Positions 16,779 through 26,023 of a stretch of DNA of 64,000 bases are shown here, in pieces. The stretch is from Paraburkholderia saeva (GTDB taxonomy: Bacteria; Pseudomonadota; Gammaproteobacteria; Burkholderiales; Burkholderiaceae). The position numbers and the translations under genes are program-made. The DNA lies in the NCBI RefSeq assembly GCF_907164555.1, contig NZ_CAJQZC010000009.1, forward strand, positions 124,001-188,000, given 5' to 3'. Every line of letters starts with the position of its first letter. Within the stretch, counting starts at the first letter, position 1. The notes beneath the pieces are model-generated. The model was not told where the DNA came from and did not search any database. It was given only the letters and a program-made list of their open reading frames with translations.

Positions 16779-19675
16779 CCTACCTCAACGTGGTCGAGGT
16801 CGAGTCAGCCATCTCCAACCTCGCAAACGCCTACCCCAGCCTGACGAGCCTCCTCACGCTGCCCCATCCGTCGATTGAAGGCCGTACCTGCCGCGCGTTG
16901 CGCATCTCGAACGGCGGTTTCGGCACGCGCGATGCCGTCATGATGATCGGCGGCGTGCACGCGCGCGAGTGGGGAAGCTGCGACATCCTCGTCAACTTCG
17001 CAACCGACCTGCTTTCCGCGTACACGAATAACGCCGGCCTGCAATATGGCGGCAAATCGTTCGATGCGCCGACGGTGCAGGACATGGTCAACGCGCTGGA
17101 ATTCGTGGTCTTCCCGCAGGTGAATCCGGACGGTCGCCTGTACAGCATGACGCACGACGTCAACGACCCGAACGGCTGGCGCAAGAACCGCAACCCGGCT
17201 TCGAACAACGGCGACCCTGACAGCATTGGCGTCGACATCAACCGCAACTACGAATTTCTCTGGGACTTCGCGACGAAAATGGCGCCGTCGGCGCCCGGTG
17301 CGTCGGCCGATCCGGAAAACGAGACGTTCCATGGCGCCGCGGCATTTTCCGAGCCAGAGACCCGCAACGTCCAGTGGCTCGTCGATGCGGTGCCGCGCAC
17401 GCGCTGGTTCATCGATGTCCACAGTTTCTCCGAACTGATTCTCTACAACTGGGGCGACGACCAGAACCAGACGACCGACCCGTCGCGCAACTTCCGCAAC
17501 ACGGCGTGGGACGGCAAGCGCGGCATCGGCAACGACGTCTACGCGGAGTACATCCCGAGCGACGACCAGGCCGTCGCAGCGGCGCTCGCGAACCGGATGC
17601 AGGCGGCCATCACCGCCGTGCGCGGCAGGAACTACACGGCCGAGCCGTCGTTCGGCCTCTACCCGACTTCGGGCGCAAGCGACGACTACGTGTACGCGCG
17701 TCACTGGGAAAATCCGGCGAAATCGAAGATTTATGGCTTCGTGATCGAATGGGGCACGACGTTCCATCCGGACTGGAGCGAAATGGCGTTGATCGTCGAC
17801 GACATCACCGCCGCGCTCATCGATTTCTGCAGTGCGGCGCCGTGCGCGGGCGGCATGATTGCCGTCGGCCCGCTGACAAACCAGCTTTCGTTCGTCGATG
17901 TTCCCGCCGGCACCGGCACCGCCCGCGCGATCGTCTTCTCGGCACAGAGTTGCCAGCCGCTCACGTTGCAGGTTACGGCCGGGCCGGCGCTCACGTCAGG
18001 CCCGGGCACGCTCGGCCTGCCGCTTGGCGGCATCGTGTCGTTGCCCGCCGCGTCTTCCGCTGCGGCCCGCCAGGCGCTCATCTGGGTCAGCTATACCGCC
18101 GGTGCGGCGAACACCAGCGCGGCCGGCAGCGTGACGGTGTCGTGCCCGCAAACCGGCGCGCAGTGGGTCATTCCGATTACGGCGAACGCGATCGTCAAGC
18201 CGACCGTCGCTTCCATGCTCGTACTCGACCGCTCGGGCAGCATGGACAGCCCGTCCGGGATCCCGGGCAAGCGGCGCATCGATGTGCTGCACGACGCCGC
18301 GCCGACGTTCGTCGAACTGCTGGGCGATATGGATGGCATCGGCGTCGTCGCGTTCGACCAGAACGCTTCGCTGCAAATGGCGCCGGTGCAGGCCGGTCCG
18401 CTCGGTTTCGTCAACGGCCGTGTGCTGGCGAAGAGCGCGATCGCGGCGCACGTGACGAATCCCGCGGGCAGCACGTCGATCGGCAACGGCGTCGAGCTGG
18501 CGCACGACACGCTGGCCGGTACATCCGGCTTCGATAAAAAAGCGGTCGTCGTATTCACGGACGGCGAAGAGAACACCGCGAAATTCATCGCCGACATTGC
18601 GTCGAAGATCGACGACCGGGTCTACGCAATCGGCCTTGGCACGGTCGGCGAACTGAACCCGGTTGCGCTGTCGCAACTGGTCGACAACACCGGTGGATAT
18701 CTGATGCTCACCGGCGCGCTGGACGCGTCCGGCCAGTTCCGCGTCGCGAAGTACTACCTGCAGATACTGAGCGGCGTCGTGAACAGCCAGATCGTCGTCG
18801 ATCCCGATGGTTACATCGCGCCAGGCCAGGTGGTGCGTATTCCGTTCAACCTGACCGAAGCCGATACGTCCGCCGATGTCATCCTGCTTTCGCCGTGGCG
18901 CAAATACATCGACTTCAAGGTCGAGACGCCGGCTGGCGATCTGATCGACGCCTCCGTTGCGGCGGCGCTCGTCGACTCGGCGTTCGTGCCTGGCGCGAGC
19001 CTGGACGCGTACCGTGTGTCGCTGCCCGCGATCTGGCCGACGCACGCCGCGCACGCCGGACAGTGGTACGCGCATCTGCAGATCGGCGATTCGCGTACCG
19101 GCCCGTCGATTGCCAGTTCATATCGCGAGGCCGATGCCGGTCGCAGCCAGCTCGTCGCACATGGCGTGCCGTTCAGCGTGTCGGTGCAGGCGCAGTCTTC
19201 GCTGGCGATGTCGGCAAGCGCCACGGCGCAGCGCGCTGTTCCCGCCACGACGATCGACCATCGGGTGCAGTTGAGGCAACTCGATATTCCGCTCGATACG
19301 CCGTGTTCGGTGAGCGTCGAGGCGACCGACCCGAACGGCGTGACCAGCACAGCCGCGCTGATTGCGACGGGCACCGGCACGTTCGCCACAGCCACCGATG
19401 CGCCCGTCGCGGGTGTCTATGCGTTCCATTACGTGGCGCGCGGCACGAGCTTCGCGGGTGTTGCGTTCACACGGGAGCAGGTGCGCACGGTCGGCGTGTG
19501 GGCGGGCGGCGACGCGCCGCCGCCGCGCTCGGGGCCACGCGGCGACGACGGCTGCTGCACGAACGTCGTGGCCTGTCTGCTGGAAGAGCGCGGCGTGCAG
19601 GCGCTGCTGAAGCGCTACGGAATCGATGCGGCTTCGATTGTGCGTTGCCTTGAGAAACACGGCGGCAAATCCTGA
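16775..19675 (+). CDS. M14 zinc carboxypeptidase fused to a von Willebrand A domain
   Basis: A 966-residue protein. Residues 1-350 are an M14 metallocarboxypeptidase with all expected catalytic elements: zinc ligands H62 and E65 (GGVHAREWGS) and H216 (WFIDVHSFSE), substrate-binding region GVDINRNYEF at 152-161, DDYVY at 303-307 and catalytic E325 (GFVIEWG). Residues 360-475 are a beta-rich linker; about 478-665 are a VWA domain with an intact MIDAS DxSxS (D485, S487, S489) and FTDGEENTAKF; then a further beta-rich region and a C-terminal tail with four Cys (DDGCCTNVVACLLEERG and IVRCLEKHGG). No signal peptide is visible. Peptidase activity is well supported; partner, substrate and location are unknown. 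Confidence 0.85.
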   Translation: MTYLNVVEVESAISNLANAYPSLTSLLTLPHPSIEGRTCRALRISNGGFGTRDAVMMIGGVHAREWGSCDILVNFATDLLSAYTNNAGLQYGGKSFDAPTVQDMVNALEFVVFPQVNPDGRLYSMTHDVNDPNGWRKNRNPASNNGDPDSIGVDINRNYEFLWDFATKMAPSAPGASADPENETFHGAAAFSEPETRNVQWLVDAVPRTRWFIDVHSFSELILYNWGDDQNQTTDPSRNFRNTAWDGKRGIGNDVYAEYIPSDDQAVAAALANRMQAAITAVRGRNYTAEPSFGLYPTSGASDDYVYARHWENPAKSKIYGFVIEWGTTFHPDWSEMALIVDDITAALIDFCSAAPCAGGMIAVGPLTNQLSFVDVPAGTGTARAIVFSAQSCQPLTLQVTAGPALTSGPGTLGLPLGGIVSLPAASSAAARQALIWVSYTAGAANTSAAGSVTVSCPQTGAQWVIPITANAIVKPTVASMLVLDRSGSMDSPSGIPGKRRIDVLHDAAPTFVELLGDMDGIGVVAFDQNASLQMAPVQAGPLGFVNGRVLAKSAIAAHVTNPAGSTSIGNGVELAHDTLAGTSGFDKKAVVVFTDGEENTAKFIADIASKIDDRVYAIGLGTVGELNPVALSQLVDNTGGYLMLTGALDASGQFRVAKYYLQILSGVVNSQIVVDPDGYIAPGQVVRIPFNLTEADTSADVILLSPWRKYIDFKVETPAGDLIDASVAAALVDSAFVPGASLDAYRVSLPAIWPTHAAHAGQWYAHLQIGDSRTGPSIASSYREADAGRSQLVAHGVPFSVSVQAQSSLAMSASATAQRAVPATTIDHRVQLRQLDIPLDTPCSVSVEATDPNGVTSTAALIATGTGTFATATDAPVAGVYAFHYVARGTSFAGVAFTREQVRTVGVWAGGDAPPPRSGPRGDDGCCTNVVACLLEERGVQALLKRYGIDAASIVRCLEKHGGKS

Positions 19676-19771
19676 GGTATTCCGCCTTGAAAAGCCGGCA
19701 TCGCCTGAATGTACGGGACGATGCCGGCAATTTCTTTCACAGATACCACCACGCCCGGGCACGCATCGCTG

Positions 19772-20829
19772 TCAGAGGTTGCTGCCTGCAAGCTCGGGGA
19801 GCGGAAACGTCCCGCCTGGAAGACCGTCGTACGCCCGCTCGACAAGCACAATATCGCGCGCCTGACTGCTCGCATGGATACCGCGCAATTGGGGCACCGG
19901 CAGTTCGATCGCGTGGCACGCCGGATAGTCGCGCACGCGCAGCGCGGGTTCGATCGTCGTAAAGAATGCGATGGTGGGGACGTCGAAGCCCGCTGCGGCG
20001 TGCACGGCCGCTGTATCGCCGCTCATCACGCAGCGCGCGCCGCGGATCAGCGCAAGAAAGTGCGCCGTGTCCGTGGACGCGGGTTGCACGTCGATATAAC
20101 GCGCGTGCTTGACGGGCCCGAATCCGAGTACCGGCAGATCGTATCGCTGCACGAGTCGTTCGACGAGATCCGCGCGCACGCGTTGGGGAATGCTGCGCAC
20201 CGCCGTACTCGCTGATGCGCAGAACAGGACGTACGGCTGGTTCTGCCACGCGGGCGGCAGCGGCGGCAGCGGTACGCCGGCACAAGCCAGCGGTTCGCTT
20301 TCTGGCTGGACGTCACGCTCGATGCCTCGACGCCCAGCGCGCCCAGAAAGAAATCGATCATCGGGAGCGCAGCGAAGTCCGGCCAGAAAAGATGATTGCC
20401 GATATCGATGACGGTCGCGCCAACCGGAAAATCGCGCGGCGAAAACGGCAGCGCGATGCGCGCCGACACGAGATGTCCCGCTAGCGCATAGAGTTCCTCG
20501 ACGTATCGAGGCGCGCGGCCCGGGCGGTAGAGCGTGAACTTCACGTCGGGGAACGTGTGCTTCAGGGCCGAAATCGCCGTGAGCCCGATGATCGAATCGC
20601 CGAGCGTGACGCCCATGCCGTTGACGATGTGAACATCAGGCTTCGTGCGGTAGTCGATCCTGAACGCCTTTAAACCCGCATTGAAAATGCCGGGCTGATG
20701 CGCGGCTGCCCGGTAGCCCGCGATACTGCTGTCGCCCTCTTCCAGATCGTACGAAGCCACGAGGCGTCCGTCCGGGGACAGGAGCGACCCGGGAAATGTC
20801 AACGCTTCGGCGGGGCTCAGTCGTTTCAC
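19772..20829 (-). pseudogene. Family 9 (heptosyltransferase-like) glycosyltransferase, frameshifted
   Basis: Two overlapping minus-strand frames together encode one GT9-like protein of about 350 residues. The upstream frame starts at GTG 20829 (GGAAG nine bases before it) and carries the N-terminal half: NGMGVTLGDSIIGLTAISAL, FPDVKFTLYRPGRAPRYVEE, PMIDFFLGALGVE. The downstream frame continues with DVQPESEPLACAG, PPAWQNQPYVLFCASAS and the C-terminal donor-binding SGDTAAVHAAAGFDVPTIAFF. The switch lies near 20322-20335 and needs one base restored. It may be a real disrupted gene or a sequence error. It follows the M3 peptidase gene on the same strand. Confidence 0.75.
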
Positions 20830-20929
20830 GCAAGCACTTCCGTTTGAAGACGCTGGACGAACCAATTGATCAGCCACGTCGCAGGCGGGCATCGAAGTGC
20901 CCGCGCGTGATTGATTACGCGGCTTTCGC

Positions 20930-22969
20930 TCAGCCTGGCAGCAGACCGCGCTTGCGCAACATCGGCGTGGCCTGCGGATCACGTCCGCGAAACGCGCGGA
21001 ATGCAGCGCGCTGTTCGCGGCTGTCGCCCGCGCTGTAGACGTAGCGCTGCAGCTTCTCGGCAAGAGCCGGATCGAACGCGTTACCGGATTCCTCGAACGC
21101 TTCAAATGCCTCGGCTTCGAGCACCTCCGCCCACATGTAGACGTAGTAGCCCGCCGCGTAGTAAGACCCGCCAAAGATGTGACCAAAGTGCGGCAGACGA
21201 TGACGCATGCCGACTTCGCGCGGTACGCCGAGACGTGCGTATTCCTGCGCCTCGAAGCGCGCGATGTCGATCGATGCCGGATCGTCATGCAGATGCAGCG
21301 CGAGATCGATCAATGTCGACGCCGTATACGCCACCGTCGAAAAGCCCTGATTGAACGTCTGCGATGCGCGAATGCGTTCGATCAGCGCGGCCGGAACCGG
21401 CTCGCCCGTCGTCACGTGGCGCGCGTGTTTTGCCAGCACTTCCGGCACCGTCGCCCAGTTCTCCATCAGTTGCGACGGCAGTTCCACGTAATCCTGCGGA
21501 ACATGTGTACCGGACAGACGCCTGTAGCTGACATTCGACAGCAACCCATGCAGACCGTGGCCGAACTCGTGAAAGAGCGTGCGCACGTCGTCAAAACTCA
21601 GCAACGTAGGACCGTCGCCGCCATTGGCAAAATTATTGTTATTGATGACGATGGGAATGGCGTCGCCGCCGTTACGCTTCTGCGTGCGGAAAACGTGCAT
21701 CCACGCACCGCCCTGCTTGTTCGGACGCGCGTAGTTGTCGCCGAGGAAGACACCGACTGTTTTTCCGTCGCGCCGCACTTCCCACAGACGCACATCCGGG
21801 TGGTACAGCGACACGCCATGCTGCTCGACAAACTCAATGCCGAAGAGGCGGCCCGCGCAATCGAACATCGCGCCGAGCATTGCGTCGAGGCTGAAGTACG
21901 GTTTGACTTCGGCGTCGTCCAGCGCGAAGCGTTCCACGCGGACTTTCTCGGCCAGGTAATACCAGTCCCACGGCTCTACAGCGGTGGGCAGATCCAGCGC
22001 CTTGGCCTGCGCCACCAGTGCCGCGCGCTCCCGTTCCGCGCTTGCCTTCGCGGGCTCCCACACCTGATCCAGCAGGTCATACACCGCGGAAGCGTTGCCG
22101 GCCATGCGGTCGGCCAGCGCGTAATCGGCGTAGCTGTTGTAGCCGAGTAAACGCGCCTGCTCCTGGCGCAGTACGAGAATTTCGCGCGCGAGCGGACGGT
22201 TGTCGCGCTCCGGCGTTTCGCCACGACAGGTCCACGCGCGCCACGCGGTTTCGCGCAGATCGCGCCGCGTGGACCAGGTCAGAAACGGCACCACCAGCGA
22301 GCGCGACAGCGTGACGATGTGACCGTCCACACCACGCTCGACGGCCGCGCTGTGGGTCGCCTGACGCAGAAAATCGGGGAGCCCGGCAAGATCGGCTTCG
22401 GTTGTGAGCGACAACTGGTAGCTCGATTCATCGGCCAGCACGTTCTGCGAGAATTGCGTATGCAGATTCGCGAGCCGTTGCGCGGTTGCTGCGAAGCGTG
22501 CACGCGCATCGCCTTCCAGCTTCGCGCCGGTGCGCACGAAGTCTGTGTGGATGCGTTGCAGGAGGCGGCGCTCCTCTTCGTTCAGATCGAGCGAATCCGC
22601 CTTGCGGAACACCGTGTCGAGCCGCGCGAAAAAGCCGGCGTGCATCGAGACGCGGCTGTCGTGAGCCGCCAGCAACGGCGCCATCTCGCGCTCGACCGCC
22701 TGCAGTTCGGGCGATGTCGCGGAGCCACACAGGTTTTCGAACGTCAGGCGGACGCGGTCCAGCTTCGCGCCGGCGGCGTCGAATGCGGCCACCGTGTTGG
22801 CGAATCCGGGCGCATCGTCGCTCGCGACGAGTGCGTCGATTTCCGCCAGATGCTGTGCAAAGAGCGTGTTGAAGGCGGGGACGAAGTGTTCAGGTTTGAT
22901 CTGCTCGAAGGGTGGCAACTGCCAGGGCGTGTGCCAGTCCTCCAACAGCGGGTTGCTGTGTCCGGTCAT
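20930..22969 (-). CDS. M3 family metallopeptidase (oligopeptidase A / Dcp-like)
   Basis: A 679-residue cytoplasmic zinc oligopeptidase. The active site HEFGH is at 467-471 (TLFHEFGHGLHG) with the third ligand E496 (DYVELPSQ). N-terminal PLLEDWHTPWQLPPFEQIKP and the substrate region HIFGGSYYAAGYYVYMWAEV near the C-terminus are typical of the oligopeptidase A / peptidyl-dipeptidase Dcp branch, which degrades short peptides including signal peptide fragments. The length is normal. The start at 22969 was chosen because the family N-terminus begins directly after it. It is followed on the same strand by the frameshifted glycosyltransferase. Confidence 0.92.
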   Translation of the reverse strand: MTGHSNPLLEDWHTPWQLPPFEQIKPEHFVPAFNTLFAQHLAEIDALVASDDAPGFANTVAAFDAAGAKLDRVRLTFENLCGSATSPELQAVEREMAPLLAAHDSRVSMHAGFFARLDTVFRKADSLDLNEEERRLLQRIHTDFVRTGAKLEGDARARFAATAQRLANLHTQFSQNVLADESSYQLSLTTEADLAGLPDFLRQATHSAAVERGVDGHIVTLSRSLVVPFLTWSTRRDLRETAWRAWTCRGETPERDNRPLAREILVLRQEQARLLGYNSYADYALADRMAGNASAVYDLLDQVWEPAKASAERERAALVAQAKALDLPTAVEPWDWYYLAEKVRVERFALDDAEVKPYFSLDAMLGAMFDCAGRLFGIEFVEQHGVSLYHPDVRLWEVRRDGKTVGVFLGDNYARPNKQGGAWMHVFRTQKRNGGDAIPIVINNNNFANGGDGPTLLSFDDVRTLFHEFGHGLHGLLSNVSYRRLSGTHVPQDYVELPSQLMENWATVPEVLAKHARHVTTGEPVPAALIERIRASQTFNQGFSTVAYTASTLIDLALHLHDDPASIDIARFEAQEYARLGVPREVGMRHRLPHFGHIFGGSYYAAGYYVYMWAEVLEAEAFEAFEESGNAFDPALAEKLQRYVYSAGDSREQRAAFRAFRGRDPQATPMLRKRGLLPG

Positions 22970-23110
22970 GTCGATCCGCCTTGTGGGCGTGAGCGTGGGA
23001 GAGCAAACATGATAAGACAGGATACGAAGACCGGTATGGCCAGCGACTAACGGCGCTGAGTGTCGGCTGTCGGCCTTCGGCGGCGCCAGCAACGGCGCCG
23101 TACGTGTTTT

Positions 23111-23884
23111 CTACGCGCGCCGGTCGAGATACGCATCCACCAGTTCGACGAGCCGCTCCCGCCCAAAGCTCCCGTCATGCCCCGCATGAACGACCTGCAC
23201 AGGCAGTTCGCGCAGGCGCTTCATCGTGCGCACGTAGGTCGGGATGTCGGCGCCGCTGATCTCGTCGAGGAGCGGGCCGTCATAGAGCGCGTCGCCGGAA
23301 AAGAGCGTGCCCGTCGCCGCTTCCCACAGGCCGATGCTGCCCGGTGAATGGCCCGGCAGGTGCAGCACCTCGAAATGCCGGTTGCCCAGATCGACGACGT
23401 TGCCCTCGTTGACAATTTCCGTGACCGTCGCGGCGCGCACGCGATAATCGGACATCGCGTAATCAGCCTCAGGCAGCGCGGTAATCAGGTCGCCGTCGAA
23501 CGGATAGCCCCAGTCGCGATAGCGGCATATGGCCTCTTCGCCGAGTTCAGAGGCGAGCAGCGTGTTGCGCCCACCCGGCGCGCGGAGGTTGTCCGCTTCC
23601 AGTTCGTGGACCAGCGTGTGCTCGAACTCGTGATGGCCGCCGATGTGATCCGAATGCGTATGCGTCGCGACCGCCGTCACGTTCTTCTGCAGCAGGTGTC
23701 GCGCGGCGTCACGCAGGCTGGCGATGCCCATGCCGGTGTCGATCATCAGATCGCGGTCGCGGCCGCGCACGTGCCAGATATTGCAACGCATCAGCGGAAC
23801 GACATGCGGCTCCCACAGGAGCGTGATGTCTTCGCTGATGCGTCTGATTTCGAACCACCGGTCGGCGATCGGCAAGAGAGTCAT
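23111..23884 (-). CDS. MBL-fold metallo-hydrolase
   Basis: A 257-residue metallo-beta-lactamase-fold hydrolase. Metal ligands are visible: HTHSDH at 75-80 (HxHxDH), HLPGHSPGSIG in the middle third and HAGHDGSFGRERL near the C-terminus. The overall form (NIWHVRGRDRDLMIDTGMG, then LFSGDALYDGPLLDEI) fits the glyoxalase II / quinone- or lactone-hydrolase-like subgroup rather than true beta-lactamases. It is a single gene between an M3 peptidase and a lipoprotein gene. The substrate is unknown. Confidence 0.88.
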   Translation of the reverse strand: MTLLPIADRWFEIRRISEDITLLWEPHVVPLMRCNIWHVRGRDRDLMIDTGMGIASLRDAARHLLQKNVTAVATHTHSDHIGGHHEFEHTLVHELEADNLRAPGGRNTLLASELGEEAICRYRDWGYPFDGDLITALPEADYAMSDYRVRAATVTEIVNEGNVVDLGNRHFEVLHLPGHSPGSIGLWEAATGTLFSGDALYDGPLLDEISGADIPTYVRTMKRLRELPVQVVHAGHDGSFGRERLVELVDAYLDRRA

Positions 23885-23959
23885 GCGACGGGCTCCACAG
23901 GAATAAGCCGCTACTGTGACACACCCTGCGCGTCCGCGATCAGCCTGCGCGATTTGCGT

Positions 23960-24508
23960 TCAATAGTATGGGTACGGTGCGTACATGACGGGCGGCGCAA
24001 CGTAGCGCGGCGGCGGCGCCATGTACACCGGTTGCGGCGCGTAATACTGCTGCGGCTGCGCAATCGTGTTGCCCTTCGACGTCATGCACTGCGCGTAGGC
24101 CGCGTCGTAACGCCCCTGCAGACTGGCCGCTGAATACTGCGCGCCGTTCGCGCCTGCCGCGCCGCCGACCAGCAACCCGCTGCCGGCGCCGATCGCAGCA
24201 CCGGCGCCCGGATTGCCCGCCGCCGCGCCCAGCAGCGCGCCCACGGCCGCGCCGCCGAGTGTGCCGATTGCGGCGCTATTTACGCCGCTCGCTGTTGCGC
24301 TTTGCGACGCGCCAGCGGCGTCGCTGGCGTGGAACGCGTAGTCGCGGCACGCGTAATCATCCTGCTGGAACTGGTTGAGCGGCTCGCCGCTACGCGGCAG
24401 TGCGACGATGCTCGGGCCGCTCGGCGGCACGACGGCGCAGCCGCCGAGCGCCAGTGCGACGAGCATGGCAGGTAGTGCGATGCGAATCATTTTCGGGCTG
24501 TGACTCAT
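23960..24508 (-). CDS. Glycine-zipper (YMGG-like) lipoprotein
   Basis: A 182-residue probable outer-membrane lipoprotein. The signal ends in the lipobox LALGGC (Cys at about residue 24), followed by a short linker, a DYACRDYAFHASDAAG segment, and a long Gly/Ala-rich zipper (IGTLGGAAVGALLGAAAGNP and the next 25 residues). A C-terminal segment YDAAYAQCMTSKGN and a Pro/Tyr-rich tail follow. Glycine-zipper lipoproteins are envelope proteins of uncertain role. An alternative start six codons later (24490) would give a more standard signal peptide. Confidence 0.85.
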   Translation of the reverse strand: MSHSPKMIRIALPAMLVALALGGCAVVPPSGPSIVALPRSGEPLNQFQQDDYACRDYAFHASDAAGASQSATASGVNSAAIGTLGGAAVGALLGAAAGNPGAGAAIGAGSGLLVGGAAGANGAQYSAASLQGRYDAAYAQCMTSKGNTIAQPQQYYAPQPVYMAPPPRYVAPPVMYAPYPYY

Positions 24509-24651
24509 GGTGGCGCGGAGGGAATGACATCAGAGTCATTACGTTAGGCCAATCGTCCCGTTTTGTGGTTACGAGATCGTTACTGAAAGTTTTTTTGCTT
24601 ACATTTGGACGTTCCCGCCCGCCCCGCGACAAGGGATCCCGATGCAGGGTG

Positions 24652-24687
24652 TGGCGCCTGCCGGCTGCGGCTATCCGGCGAGGCGCC
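24652..24687. terminator. Possible hairpin downstream of the FKBP gene
   Basis: GCGCCTGCCGG pairs with CCGGCGAGGCGC across a 10-base loop with a single bulged base. It starts a few bases after the FKBP stop on the minus strand. No T tract follows, so it may act with Rho or only stabilise the transcript. Confidence 0.35.
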
Positions 24688-24695
24688 TGCTGGCA

Positions 24696-25109
24696 TTACT
24701 TGCCGATGCTGATCAGTTCGACTTCGAACGTCAGATCGCTGTTCGGTGGAATCGCGCCGACACCGCGTTCGCCATAGGCAGTCGCTGCGGGGCACGTGAG
24801 CTTCGCCTTTTCGCCGACCTTCATCTTTTGCACGCCTTCCGTCCAGCACGGAATCACGCGGTTCAGCGGGAAGCTGGCCGGGCCGCCGTGTTTGGACGAC
24901 GCGTCGAACTCGGTGCCATTCGCGAGCGTGCCGCGATAGTTGACCGTCACGACGTCGGTGGCCTTGGGCTGCGCGCCATTGCCTGCCGTCAGGTGTTCGA
25001 CGATCACGCCTGAAGGAAGCTTTTCCGTGGTGGCTGCCATGGCGGGTGCTGCGGTGAATGCCGTCGAAACGAGAACGGCGGCTGCGAGTGTGCCAACGAT
25101 AGATTTCAA
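24696..25109 (-). CDS. FKBP-type peptidyl-prolyl cis-trans isomerase, exported
   Basis: A 137-residue protein with a signal peptide (about residues 1-25, cleavage after AMA) and a complete FKBP domain: VTVNYRGTLANGTEFDASSK, FPLNRVIPCWTEGVQKMKVG, AYGERGVGAIPPNSDLTFEV. It catalyses proline isomerisation in the folding of envelope proteins. The common W of the active site is retained in CWTEG. It stands alone, about 190 bases from the lipoprotein gene on the same strand. Confidence 0.92.
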   Translation of the reverse strand: MKSIVGTLAAAVLVSTAFTAAPAMAATTEKLPSGVIVEHLTAGNGAQPKATDVVTVNYRGTLANGTEFDASSKHGGPASFPLNRVIPCWTEGVQKMKVGEKAKLTCPAATAYGERGVGAIPPNSDLTFEVELISIGK

Positions 25110-25348
25110 ATGAACCTCCAGTTAAGTGCGTCGCTATTGTAAAAGACGCCGCTCCGAAATTCTGTGAGCGGATGTTGCAGCCGCCGATTTGATCGCGGCC
25201 GTGCCCGGCGCGCGCCTGCACACGAAATCCGGCGGACAGTGTAGTGGATAGCGCAACACCGCTATGAAAAAACGCTGAACACGTTGTGCGGGCCGCAGAA
25301 AACGCGTCGAGCGCATGATGCGCCCGCCGGCGTCGCCCGCTATGCGTA

Positions 25349-25774
25349 TTGAACGCCCAGGGTATCGCCGCGTTTGCCGCGAGCGAAGTGGCCGCTGGCG
25401 GCAAAAAGCTGACGTGGAAGACGCACGGCGATTCGCTGGACACCACCGTGATCCGAACCGGCCGGCTATCTCCGGAAGACCGCAGGATCACGCTGACAAT
25501 CTCGCCGGATCTCGTGTGGACGGCATCCGATGGCAGCCGTGTCGAAACGAGCCTTGTCAGCAGCTACACCGCGCCTGAAGACATGGGCGCTGCCTGGCAG
25601 TTGTACAAGGTGACCCGCAGCAGCGGCGACGGCATTCTGGCCGGCGCCGCATACATCCAGCGTGTGATGACGGACGGCGGACTGCCTCCCGCAGGCGCGC
25701 CCAGGTCAGCGGGCGCGACTGTACGTACGGCGTTCACCGCACAGTACGTTCTGTCTGGAAAGGAGCGGCCTTGA
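25349..25774 (+). CDS. Hypothetical protein, possibly 5'-truncated
   Basis: A 141-residue open frame with strongly GC-biased third codon positions, so it is or was coding: KKLTWKTHGDSLDTTVIRTG, RRITLTISPDLVWTASDGSR, EDMGAAWQLYKVTRSSGDGI. The only available start is TTG at 25349; no ribosome binding site is visible, and an in-frame TGA lies at 25316. The N-terminus looks like the middle of a helix rather than a signal peptide. It may be a leaderless or TTG-started gene, or the surviving 3' part of a longer gene. No family recognised. Confidence 0.5.
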   Translation: MNAQGIAAFAASEVAAGGKKLTWKTHGDSLDTTVIRTGRLSPEDRRITLTISPDLVWTASDGSRVETSLVSSYTAPEDMGAAWQLYKVTRSSGDGILAGAAYIQRVMTDGGLPPAGAPRSAGATVRTAFTAQYVLSGKERP

Positions 25775-25801
25775 GGACGGAGTCAATCCGACGCGCAGAG
25801 A

Positions 25802-26023
25802 TCAGGCGTGACCGACGCCGGGGCAGTCAAGCCATCGCCAGATGCGATCGTCGTGCTCGCCCAGCAGCACACGCGAAAAAGATGCGCCACAGGCAACGCA
25901 GCGATAGTGCTCCACCGCAGTCTCACCGCATAACGCGCCCACGCCGAGCAGGGCAAGCCCCTGACGCCATCCCGTCGCGGACGGAGAGCCACTGAGGTCC
26001 AGACAGTCGTCACAAGGGGACAT
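25802..26023 (-). CDS. Small CxxC zinc-ribbon-like protein
   Basis: A 73-residue protein with two Cys knuckles, CDDC at 4-7 and CVACG at about 42-46, separated by a hydrophobic stretch with one further Cys, and a C-terminal Cys. The layout suggests a small zinc ribbon that could bind protein or nucleic acid. A strong ribosome binding site (AAGGAG, eight bases from the ATG on the minus strand) supports translation. It has no operon partner. No named family recognised. Confidence 0.65.
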   Translation of the reverse strand: MSPCDDCLDLSGSPSATGWRQGLALLGVGALCGETAVEHYRCVACGASFSRVLLGEHDDRIWRWLDCPGVGHA

